Shown here one piece after another: positions 1-6,405 of a stretch of 8,956 nucleotides of DNA. Numbering within the stretch: the first letter of the stretch is position 1; each line of letters opens with the position of its first letter. A program made the translations under genes and the position numbers. The notes beneath the pieces were generated by a model. The model did not search any database. It was not told the origin of the DNA and saw nothing but the letters and a program-made list of their open reading frames with translations. Where the stretch lies: the NCBI GenBank assembly GCA_947441695.1, contig CANEUK010000046.1, positions 1 through 8,956 on the forward strand, in the 5' to 3' direction. Source of the DNA: Rickettsiales bacterium. GTDB taxonomy: Bacteria > Pseudomonadota > Alphaproteobacteria > Rickettsiales > UBA1997.

Positions 1-887
1 GAGTCGTGGCGTTTTTGCATTTCAAAAGCTAAGCGCGCGGCGTTGGTGGTTGCGGGGTAGCGCAGTTCGTGAGTGAAGGTTTGGACGATGTCGTCTTCAT
101 TTTTTCGTTTCTTGCCAACGTCGGAGTCAGAACAAACGGCGAAGCTGTTTAGGGGCGTTGCGCTTTCTTGCGTCCATTCGGTTAGGGTTTGAGAAAGTAG
201 CGAAAGCGAAGGGACTAAAAACAAAACTCGCTTGTTTTTGCCTGCTAGTTTTTCAGCAATTTTTAGAGAGGTGAAAGTTTTCCCCGTGCCGCAAGCCATG
301 ATTAACTTGCCGCGAGCCGCTTCCCGCAAACCTTCTTCAACTGATTTTAAGGCAGCTTTTTGATGGTCGCGAAGTTCTTTCTTTTTCTTTAAAATCGGCT
401 GCTGGTTTGGTTGGTATTTTGACCAATCAATTTGGCTATTTTCTAAATCGTTTAGATCGATTTTGGTGACGGGTGGTTGTTGATTTTGTAGCGCATCTTC
501 GGCATGTTCAGACCAATTGTTGGTGGTGGCAACAATGATTCTTTGGCTGAATTGTTTTTTGCCCGAAGCGGTGAAAAAACTGTCGATGTCAGATTTTTGA
601 ATGCGGTAGGTTTCTTCGTAAAATTTGCATTGAATGGCGTGGAATTCGTTGGTGCCGTGAGTTGTTGCAACCAAGTCAATTCCCGCGTCGCGCTGATCTA
701 TTTTTTGTCCAGCTAAATTTTGCTCTTTTGCCCAATTTGAATAAGTTTGAACCGAAGAAAAAAGTTGTTGGTAAAAAGGCTCGTTTTGAAAATATTTAAT
801 TGCCAATTCTTCAAAATAAGTGCCTTGTTCGCGCGGGCTTAAAGAATTTTGGCGCAGGGTTTTTAGTAGATTTTGTAAGGCGGTCAT
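1..887 (-). CDS. Type ISP-like restriction nuclease-helicase, N-terminal part (cut by window edge)
   Basis: An uninterrupted frame runs from ATG at 887 to the window edge: 295 residues, with the C-terminus missing. Residues about 20-125 look like an Mrr-type PD-(D/E)XK nuclease domain, with D71 in AGIDLVA and the QxK form of the motif in IQCKFY (Q86, K88). A helicase domain follows: RDHQKAAL (173-180) resembles a Q-motif/pre-Walker segment, MACGTGKT (197-204) is Walker A, and VLFLVPSLSLLSQT (221-234) matches motif Ia. This order (nuclease, then RecA-like motor) is that of the predicted helicases of COG4889 and of single-chain type ISP enzymes such as LlaGI. In those, a coupler, an adenine methyltransferase and a target-recognition domain follow. 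Those later parts would lie outside the window, so full type ISP identity is inferred. A helicase-nuclease without a methyltransferase is the alternative. The start lies 74 bp after the preceding restriction gene; no clear Shine-Dalgarno is visible. Arg codons are mostly CGN, like the core genes. Confidence 0.8.
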   Translation of the reverse strand, partial: MTALQNLLKTLRQNSLSPREQGTYFEELAIKYFQNEPFYQQLFSSVQTYSNWAKEQNLAGQKIDQRDAGIDLVATTHGTNEFHAIQCKFYEETYRIQKSDIDSFFTASGKKQFSQRIIVATTNNWSEHAEDALQNQQPPVTKIDLNDLENSQIDWSKYQPNQQPILKKKKELRDHQKAALKSVEEGLREAARGKLIMACGTGKTFTSLKIAEKLAGKNKRVLFLVPSLSLLSQTLTEWTQESATPLNSFAVCSDSDVGKKRKNEDDIVQTFTHELRYPATTNAARLAFEMQKRHD

Positions 888-961
888 TTGGTAGTTTTTA
901 ATAGTTTAATCTTTTTAAATTCGAAGGCTTCGAGACTTCTTATTGAGTTGATTGATTATTC

Positions 962-1564
962 TTATTTTTTCTGTTTTAGTAAATTACCAATAACTATTTC
1001 AACGCTTCCAGCCTCGATAAAAGTGTATTTTTTCAACTCCTCTATAAACAAATCAAAATCACTATTGTGGCAATTTATGGCTTTTTCCAAGCCAGCTACA
1101 TCACCTTTTTCTATTTTTTTGTTTATGCTCAAATATTCGTCAGAAAGCGTAAGCAAAAAAGTTTTTGATCTGCGGTGAACTTGTTTTAGTGCGATAGCTT
1201 CTAAATCGGCTTGTTTATATCTTTCCCTTAACGAGGTTTTTATACTTAAAACTATCGAGCCAATTTCTTTCGTGTATAACAGCGCGTCGAAATTTACATT
1301 GGGAACAAAGGCAACTTTTGCTTGTTTGTAAAAAGGTAAAATATCGTTTTTGCAAAGTATGTATTGAACCAATAACTCTAGGAATTGCCCGTTTTTATTT
1401 TTAGAAGAGCCAGAAGATTTTTTTCCTGATTGTTTTTCGTATTCAGCCCAACAATCGCTAATTAGTTGACTAGGACTCGTATAAGTTGCTTTGTTTACAA
1501 TTTCTTTAAAAAGATTATGCAGCTCTTTATCGCCTAGCTTTAAAATCTCAAAAATTTCGCTCAT
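962..1564 (-). CDS. Type II restriction endonuclease, EcoRII/SsoII/NgoMIV-like active site
   Basis: A 200-residue protein whose ATG overlaps the TGA of the upstream m5C methyltransferase (ATGA, 4 bp shared), so the two are very likely translationally coupled parts of one R-M system. The active-site candidate is D93 (in VNFDALL) followed by S107-I-K109 and then E122, i.e. SxK-x12-E. The usual acidic residue before the Lys is Ser, and a Glu sits one helix turn set downstream. This is the 'migrated glutamate' layout known from Cfr10I, NgoMIV, SsoII, PspGI and EcoRII. Between them lies R113-E114-R115, matching the R-(D/E)-R motif which in that group reads a CCGG-type core. From this I infer cleavage at a site related to CCGG, CCNGG or CCWGG; the exact site cannot be read. 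E63 may be an additional N-terminal acidic residue. No membrane segment or signal peptide. Three of its four Arg codons are AGA/AGG, unlike the core genes. Confidence 0.8.
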   Translation of the reverse strand: MSEIFEILKLGDKELHNLFKEIVNKATYTSPSQLISDCWAEYEKQSGKKSSGSSKNKNGQFLELLVQYILCKNDILPFYKQAKVAFVPNVNFDALLYTKEIGSIVLSIKTSLRERYKQADLEAIALKQVHRRSKTFLLTLSDEYLSINKKIEKGDVAGLEKAINCHNSDFDLFIEELKKYTFIEAGSVEIVIGNLLKQKK

Positions 1565-2484
1565 AAGTATTTTGTGATTGCTTCAATTGTTTTACTGATT
1601 GCTGGAACGGCAACGCTATTTCCTAGTTGCTTCATTGCCTGCGTTTCAGAAACAGGAAATTTAAAATCAGAGGGAAAGCCCATCATTTTTACGCCATCTT
1701 TCGACTGAATCTTGTATTCTTTGCCACCAACCAAATATCTATCCCAATTTCTCCTATCATCAATTTTAGAACCCCTGCCACCAACTCTAAGGGTGAATCC
1801 AATAGTTTTATTGCAAGGTTCCCCAAAAATATCTGACATCGTCGCTTTTAAAGGTATTTTTTCGGGAAATTCAAATTTAGTTTTTTTGTTTTTAAACCCA
1901 ACCATAAAAAGCCTTGGACGATGTTGAGGAAGTCCAAAATCAGAGGCTTTAACTATCTTATAAGAAAAAGAATATCCAAGCTCTTCTAAGACTTCCTTTA
2001 TCTTGGCAAATGTTCTGCCGTCATCGTGATTTAAGAGATGTCTTACATTTTCTAAAAAAAATGCTTTTGGCTTTTTAACCCTGATAATTTCGGCAATGTA
2101 AAAAAATAAAGTGCCTCTTATGTCATCAAAACCTTTTTTAAATCCCGCTTGTGAGAAAGGCTGACAAGGAAAACCAGCGCAAAGTAAATCGTGATCTGGA
2201 ATGTCTTTTGTTTTTATCTTCGTTATATCTTCAACAAAATTTTTTACTTTATGGTTGGCTAAATAAGTTTGTTTTGCCGCCTTGTCTATTTCGCAAGCCA
2301 TAACACAATTGCCGCCATTCTGCGAAGCAGCTAAATGAAAGCCACCAATCCCAGCAAATAAATCAATGAAAGTGAATTTTGGTTTAGCGGTTTTTTTTAC
2401 CGAACTTGTTAAAATATTAATAACTTGACCAAAATCTAATTGTTTATCCTGAATCTTGGAAATCCTTACGTTTCTTTGTTTCAT
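1561..2484 (-). CDS. DNA (cytosine-5)-methyltransferase of a type II R-M system
   Basis: A 307-residue C5-cytosine methyltransferase with all main motifs in canonical order. Motif I (SAM binding) is FIDLFAGIGGFH at 39-50. Motif IV is GFPCQPFSQAG, with catalytic Cys107. Motif VI is ENV at 145-147. Motif VIII is QHRPR at 187-191. A short target-recognition region spans about 228-270 (TLRVGGRGS, DDRRNWDRY). Motif X is QLGNSVAVPA at 287-295. It methylates cytosine to protect the host from the nuclease encoded immediately downstream with a 4-bp overlap. Length is normal for a compact family member. The 38 residues before motif I are unremarkable and too short for a helix-turn-helix regulator. They include an A8 tract. 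Start choice: this is the only ATG upstream of motif I; no strong Shine-Dalgarno is visible. Twelve of its thirteen Arg codons are AGA/AGG, against mostly CGN in glmM, alaS and rnj, suggesting horizontal transfer. Confidence 0.96.
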   Translation of the reverse strand: MKQRNVRISKIQDKQLDFGQVINILTSSVKKTAKPKFTFIDLFAGIGGFHLAASQNGGNCVMACEIDKAAKQTYLANHKVKNFVEDITKIKTKDIPDHDLLCAGFPCQPFSQAGFKKGFDDIRGTLFFYIAEIIRVKKPKAFFLENVRHLLNHDDGRTFAKIKEVLEELGYSFSYKIVKASDFGLPQHRPRLFMVGFKNKKTKFEFPEKIPLKATMSDIFGEPCNKTIGFTLRVGGRGSKIDDRRNWDRYLVGGKEYKIQSKDGVKMMGFPSDFKFPVSETQAMKQLGNSVAVPAISKTIEAITKYL

Positions 2485-2508
2485 AGGCTTATGCTGGTAA
2501 AGTTTTGT

Positions 2509-2520
2509 TGAATTAATTCA
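2509..2520. promoter_or_regulatory. 12-bp perfect palindrome upstream of the m5C methyltransferase
   Basis: TGAATTAATTCA is its own reverse complement and lies 24 bp upstream of the methyltransferase ATG, inside the 119-bp gap that follows glmM. On the minus strand it is preceded by TTGCAA (a possible -35) 17-18 bp away, so it would overlap or flank the -10 region. A dyad there could be an operator that times methylase and nuclease expression, but no regulator gene is visible in the window. In AT-rich sequence a 12-bp palindrome can also arise by chance, so the call is tentative. Confidence 0.25.
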
Positions 2521-2581
2521 TTTGGTAAATTGATGAACTTGCAATAGATTTTTTGTTTTAAAAAAACTGCTTCTTTAATTG

Positions 2582-2599
2582 AGCTTTTATTTAAAAGCT
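2582..2599. terminator. Hairpin just after the glmM stop, possible terminator
   Basis: AGCTTTTATTTAAAAGCT is an 18-nt near-perfect dyad (8-bp stem, 2-nt loop) that starts 4 nt after the glmM stop codon. Read on the plus strand it is followed at once by GTTTTT, a fair intrinsic terminator shape, but no plus-strand gene precedes it. Read in the direction of glmM it is followed by CAATTAAAG; the first long T tract (T7, complement of 2560-2566) comes about 15 nt later. The stem has few G-C pairs. It may weakly separate the core genes from the R-M pair, or protect the 3' end of the glmM message. Confidence 0.3.
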
Positions 2600-2603
2600 G
2601 TTT

Positions 2604-3944
2604 TTAATTCATCTTGGCGATAATTTCATCGGCAATTTTTTCAATCTGATGTTGATTCTTTCCTTCAACCATCACGCGAATTAAATTTTCGGTTCCTGAT
2701 TTGCGAACCAAAATCCGCCCATTTTCGCCAAGTTCATCTGCTTTTTCTTTGATAAAATCTTGCACCGCTTTTTCTTCCAGAGGATTTTTCTTATTGGCAT
2801 CAAATTTTATATTTTTCAAAAGCTGCGGGAACAATTCAAACAAATTCAAAATTTCGCTCGCCGGTTTTTTATTTTCGCAAATCACCGACAAAACTTGAAG
2901 CGCCGCAATCAAGCCATCGCCCGTTGTGGAATAATCTGAAAGCACAATATGTCCCGATTGTTCGCCACCAAAATTGCAGCCGTTTTTTCGCATTTCTTCC
3001 AAAACGTAGCGGTCGCCAACTTGGGCGCGAATTGTGGAAACGCCGATATAATTTAAATAATTTTCCAAAGCCAAATTCGACATTTGGGTAATTACAACCG
3101 TGTCTTTTTTTAAATTTCCATCATCGTGAAGTTTTTCGGCGATCAGCGCAATCAGCTTGTCGCCATCAATGGCGTTGCCTTTTTCATCGACTATTAAAAG
3201 TCGATCAGCGTCGCCATCAAGGGCAATTCCGATGTCGGCTTTGGTTTCTAAAACTTTTTCGCGCAAAGCTTTGGGATTGGTTGAGCCGCATTTTTCATTG
3301 ATATTAAAACCGTCAGGATTGGTTCCAATTTCAATGACATCCGCACCAAGTTCCCAGAAAATTTTCGGCGCAATGTTGTAAGCCGCGCCATTAGCGCAAT
3401 CGACGACAATTTTTAGATTAGTTAAAGTTTTGTCTTTGGGGAAAGAATTTTTGACAAATTCGATATAACGGTTGGAGGCGTCATCTAGCCTTTTAACGCG
3501 GCCAAAATTTTCTGATTTAGCCAGATGCGGCGTGATGTCGCCTTCAATTAAGCTTTCAATTTCGCGTTCTAATTTATCGCTTAATTTATGACCGTCGCGG
3601 GTGAAAATTTCAATGCCATTATCATGATAAGGATTATGCGAGGCGGAAATCATAATGCCAATATCAGCGCGAATTGAGCGCGTCAACATTGAAACCGCCG
3701 GAGTTGGAACGGGGCCAACCAAAAACACATCCATCCCAACGGCGGCCAAACCAGCGGTGAGGGCGGGTTCAATTACATAGCCCGAAAGGCGCGTGTCTTT
3801 GCCAATCACCACGCGATGACGATGATCGCCATCAATAAATTTAGCCCCAATCGCCATTCCAACTTTAAGGGCAATTTCTGCGGTCATAGGAAATTTATTA
3901 GCCGTTCCGCGAATGCCGTCGGTGCCGAAATATTTACGAGTCAT
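2604..3944 (-). CDS. glmM: Phosphoglucosamine mutase
   Basis: GlmM converts glucosamine-6-phosphate to glucosamine-1-phosphate, the cytoplasmic step before GlmU makes UDP-GlcNAc for peptidoglycan and lipopolysaccharide. The 446-residue length is the family norm. Visible landmarks: the N-terminal KYFGTDGIRG; the phosphoserine loop ISASHNP with S102, the same number as in E. coli; the Mg2+ loop DGDADR with D243, D245 and D247; the sugar-binding GGEQSGH (E328, S330); and the C-terminal phosphate-binding RKSGTE (414-419). All key residues are present, so it should be active. In many alphaproteobacteria glmM lies next to ftsH or folP; here it is last in a run of same-strand genes, 59 bp after a hypothetical gene. 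Arg codons are mainly CGN. A hairpin follows the stop codon, then an R-M pair. Confidence 0.98.
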   Translation of the reverse strand: MTRKYFGTDGIRGTANKFPMTAEIALKVGMAIGAKFIDGDHRHRVVIGKDTRLSGYVIEPALTAGLAAVGMDVFLVGPVPTPAVSMLTRSIRADIGIMISASHNPYHDNGIEIFTRDGHKLSDKLEREIESLIEGDITPHLAKSENFGRVKRLDDASNRYIEFVKNSFPKDKTLTNLKIVVDCANGAAYNIAPKIFWELGADVIEIGTNPDGFNINEKCGSTNPKALREKVLETKADIGIALDGDADRLLIVDEKGNAIDGDKLIALIAEKLHDDGNLKKDTVVITQMSNLALENYLNYIGVSTIRAQVGDRYVLEEMRKNGCNFGGEQSGHIVLSDYSTTGDGLIAALQVLSVICENKKPASEILNLFELFPQLLKNIKFDANKKNPLEEKAVQDFIKEKADELGENGRILVRKSGTENLIRVMVEGKNQHQIEKIADEIIAKMN

Positions 3945-4003
3945 TTTTATTATATGTTTTGATTATCGAGCTTTAGATCAGCCGCTGGGTTTTTGTTGTA
4001 TTG

Positions 4004-4531
4004 TTAAAATCCTCTTGAGCCGCCGTTTTTATTGCCTTCGTGGCTGCGATCTTGCCTCAAATTTTTTAGTCGGGTTAAATGACTTTCGTTTGATGAGGAT
4101 TCGATTTTTTTCTCGGTTTTGGTAAGTGGTTTTCCTGCGGCTATTTTTTGTGCTAATTCAAGTCTTTCGCGTTTTCTCTTCGCAATCACCGAACGAATTC
4201 CAGTCGAATTAAAAGTGTCGATTGAGCCCATTTTATCAACTTCTTCGCTTCGATTATCCCAAACATCTTCAGAAGAAGTTTCTTTTTTTTCTTCAGATTC
4301 AAGTCCTCCAATTTCAACGTCTAAATTGCGCTGCTGGTTATTTTTTGGAAAAATAGGATCTTTTAATTTTTCGATGATTTCTTTGGTTTGAGTGCTTTCT
4401 TTAACTTCTGAAAATTTTGCTTCTTGAGATTCTGGCGAATCTTTTTTGATAAAATTCTGATCGTCATCTTCTTTTTTTTCAGAATTTTTTAAAATTGAGT
4501 TCTTTTTAAATTCAAAAAATTTACCAGACAT
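4004..4531 (-). CDS. Hypothetical highly charged, probably disordered protein
   Basis: A 175-residue protein I do not recognise. Residues 1-105 are dominated by Lys, Glu, Asp, Ser, Asn and Gln with few hydrophobics and should be largely disordered. Residues about 106-143 (starting STGIRSVIAKRKRERLELAQ) are basic and probably helical, and the tail (about 145-175) is again polar, ending in Gly/Arg/Asn. It has no Cys, signal peptide or membrane segment. It sits 22 bp after alaS and 59 bp before glmM on the same strand, so it is probably co-transcribed. The basic helix could bind nucleic acid or a partner protein; this is only inference. In favour of real coding: a full-length frame, a tight fit between neighbours, and the absence of a better frame over these 530 bp. 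Against certainty: the low-complexity composition, including two T8 runs on the plus strand. Confidence 0.65.
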   Translation of the reverse strand: MSGKFFEFKKNSILKNSEKKEDDDQNFIKKDSPESQEAKFSEVKESTQTKEIIEKLKDPIFPKNNQQRNLDVEIGGLESEEKKETSSEDVWDNRSEEVDKMGSIDTFNSTGIRSVIAKRKRERLELAQKIAAGKPLTKTEKKIESSSNESHLTRLKNLRQDRSHEGNKNGGSRGF

Positions 4532-4553
4532 TTTTTTCTTATTTTGTTTTTAA

Positions 4554-6404
4554 TCAAATTGCTCGACGCAAAACTTCAATCGCCGCCGCAATGGCTTTTT
4601 TATTGGTTCCGCCGCCCATCGCCAAATCTTTTTTGCCGCCGCCGCCTTTGCCGCCAATGGCTTCTACAACTGGGGTAATTAATTTTGCGGCGTCAAATTT
4701 TTCAAGCAAATCGCCACTCAAAGCCACACAAATGGCAACTTTTTCGTCTTTGCATCCAAAAAAGGCAAAAATTGTAAAATTTTGAAATTCTTTTTTGGCT
4801 TTGGCGTTTGTAATAATTTCGCGAATATCTTTGGCTTCGGCTTCATCAAAAACGTGACTTACCAAAGTTAAGTCGCCAATTTTTTCTGATTTTAAATTTT
4901 CTAAATTTGCCAAAAGCGTTTGTTTTTTCAGGCGTTCAATTTCTTTGTCTTTTTGTTTTAAAATTTCTTCAAGAATTCTTACGTCATTTTTGTTAAAGCT
5001 TGAATTATTTGGCTTTGCGCCGCCAAGTTGCAAAATTTCTTGATCTTTTTTGCTGATTTTTTCTTTTAATTCTTCAATCAAATTGCCTAACTTTTTTTCT
5101 TGCTCGAGCAAATAAATTTTTAAGCCAGCCGCGCTTTTTGCCTCAATTCTTCTAATTCCAGACGCGATTGATTTTTCGGAAATAATTTTAAAAATTTCAA
5201 TTTCGGCAGAGTTTTTAACGTGAGTTCCGCCGCAAAGTTCCACCGATTCGCCAATTGAAACCACGCGAACTTCTGCATCATATTTTTCGCCAAACAAGGC
5301 TTCGGCGCCGCTTTCGCGGGCTTTTTCTAAGTTCATTAAATCAGTGTTTACGCCAGATTTTTGTTGAATCCAACCATTTACTAAATTTTCAACTTTAGAG
5401 ATTTCATCCAAAGTCATTGCGCGATTAAAATTGAAGTCAAAAGTAAAAGATTCGGCGTCAACATTTGAGCCTTTTTGCGAAATTGAATTACCCAAAACCA
5501 GTTTTAAAGCTTTGTGCATTAAATGCGTTGCCGAATGATTGGCGGCGCGGGCGTGACGCGTTTTGGCATTTACTTTTGTTTCAACTTCGTCGCCAATTTT
5601 TAACTCGCCTTTAATGCTTGAAATAAAGTGAACGAATAAATTTCCAGCAAATTTTTTGGTTTCAGAAATTTCGGCAAAATTTTCGCCACAAATAATTTGT
5701 CCATCATCGCCTTTTTGCCCGCCCGAAGTGCCGTAGAATGTGGTTTGGTTGAGGATGATGATTTTTTGTTTAGTTACGGCAATTTCTTCAATCGCCAAAA
5801 TTTTTGCGCTCGCGTTTAAATTTTCGTAACCCAAAAACTTGGTCTCGCCGTGTTTTTCTTTGAGGTTAAAAAACAGATTATCTTCTTTGGTTTCGCCGCT
5901 TCCCGCCCAATTTTCTTTACCACGATTGCGTTGTTTTTCCATTTCGCGGTTAAATTCTTCTAAATCAACTTCGAGGTTTTTTTCTTTTAAAATATCCTGC
6001 GTTAAATCAAGCGGAAAGCCAAAAGTGTCGTAAAGTTTGAAGGCAATTTCGCCGCAGAATTTTTGGGTTTTTGATTTGTCAATTTCTTCTTCCAAAATCT
6101 TCAAACCTTTTTCTAAAGTTTCGCGGAATTTTTCTTCTTCGTTTTTTAGAGTTTCAATAATTGTGTCGCGAGCGCGCGCCAATTCTGGATAAGCTGCGCC
6201 CATTTCATTAATTAAGGCGTCAACTAATTTATGCATCGAAGCTTGACGCGCGCCCAATTTGTGCAACTGGCGCATGGCGCGGCGCATGATGCGGCGAAGA
6301 ACATATCCGCGACCTTCGTTGCTTGGTAAAATTCCATCGGCGATTAAAAAGCTTGATGAGCGCAAGTGATCGGCGATAATTTTTAATTCTGGTTTGGTGT
6401 TCAT
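4554..6404 (-). CDS. alaS: Alanyl-tRNA synthetase lacking the catalytic domain (tRNA-recognition, editing and C-Ala domains)
   Basis: A 616-residue protein homologous to AlaRS from about E. coli residue 275 to the end; full AlaRS is about 870-880. Residues 1-170 are the helical tRNA-recognition domain. N29 (PSNE) and D126 (LYDTFGFP) both map with an offset of 274 onto E. coli N303 and D400, which read the G3:U70 pair. Residues about 180-425 are the editing domain that hydrolyses mischarged Ser/Gly-tRNA, with H290-x3-H294 (NHSATH) and C391/H395 (CGGTH). A coiled coil (about 430-500) leads to the C-Ala/DHHA1 domain with GGKGGGG at 584-590. Class II motifs 1-3, which activate alanine, are absent, and no other frame in the window encodes them. 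The ATG follows the rnj stop with a single base between, as in translational coupling, and no upstream in-frame extension is possible without running through rnj. It could be the beta half of a split AlaRS, a trans-editing factor, or a remnant. Confidence 0.93.
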   Translation of the reverse strand: MNTKPELKIIADHLRSSSFLIADGILPSNEGRGYVLRRIMRRAMRQLHKLGARQASMHKLVDALINEMGAAYPELARARDTIIETLKNEEEKFRETLEKGLKILEEEIDKSKTQKFCGEIAFKLYDTFGFPLDLTQDILKEKNLEVDLEEFNREMEKQRNRGKENWAGSGETKEDNLFFNLKEKHGETKFLGYENLNASAKILAIEEIAVTKQKIIILNQTTFYGTSGGQKGDDGQIICGENFAEISETKKFAGNLFVHFISSIKGELKIGDEVETKVNAKTRHARAANHSATHLMHKALKLVLGNSISQKGSNVDAESFTFDFNFNRAMTLDEISKVENLVNGWIQQKSGVNTDLMNLEKARESGAEALFGEKYDAEVRVVSIGESVELCGGTHVKNSAEIEIFKIISEKSIASGIRRIEAKSAAGLKIYLLEQEKKLGNLIEELKEKISKKDQEILQLGGAKPNNSSFNKNDVRILEEILKQKDKEIERLKKQTLLANLENLKSEKIGDLTLVSHVFDEAEAKDIREIITNAKAKKEFQNFTIFAFFGCKDEKVAICVALSGDLLEKFDAAKLITPVVEAIGGKGGGGKKDLAMGGGTNKKAIAAAIEVLRRAI

Positions 6405-6405
6405 G

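Noticed and set aside
921..933. TCGAAGGCTTCGA dyad in the 74-bp gap before the type ISP-like gene
   Set aside because: The arms leave only a 1-base loop, so at most a 4-bp stem can form, and no T run follows in the direction of transcription. Not supportable as a terminator.
888..1178. Plus-strand open frame of 96 codons
   Set aside because: It mostly runs antisense to the endonuclease with the migrated-Glu motif, has no recognisable domain, and looks like a shadow of AT-rich coding sequence.
3949..3954. TATAAT on the minus strand just upstream of glmM, a possible -10 box
   Set aside because: It ends only 4 bases before the ATG, too close even for a leaderless start, and no credible -35 lies 16-18 bp upstream. 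Probably chance in AT-rich sequence.
4554..6404. Frameshift in a full-length alaS as the cause of the missing N-terminus
   Set aside because: The sequence upstream of the ATG is the intact C-terminus of RNase J, and no frame there encodes class II motifs, so a simple frameshift cannot explain it.
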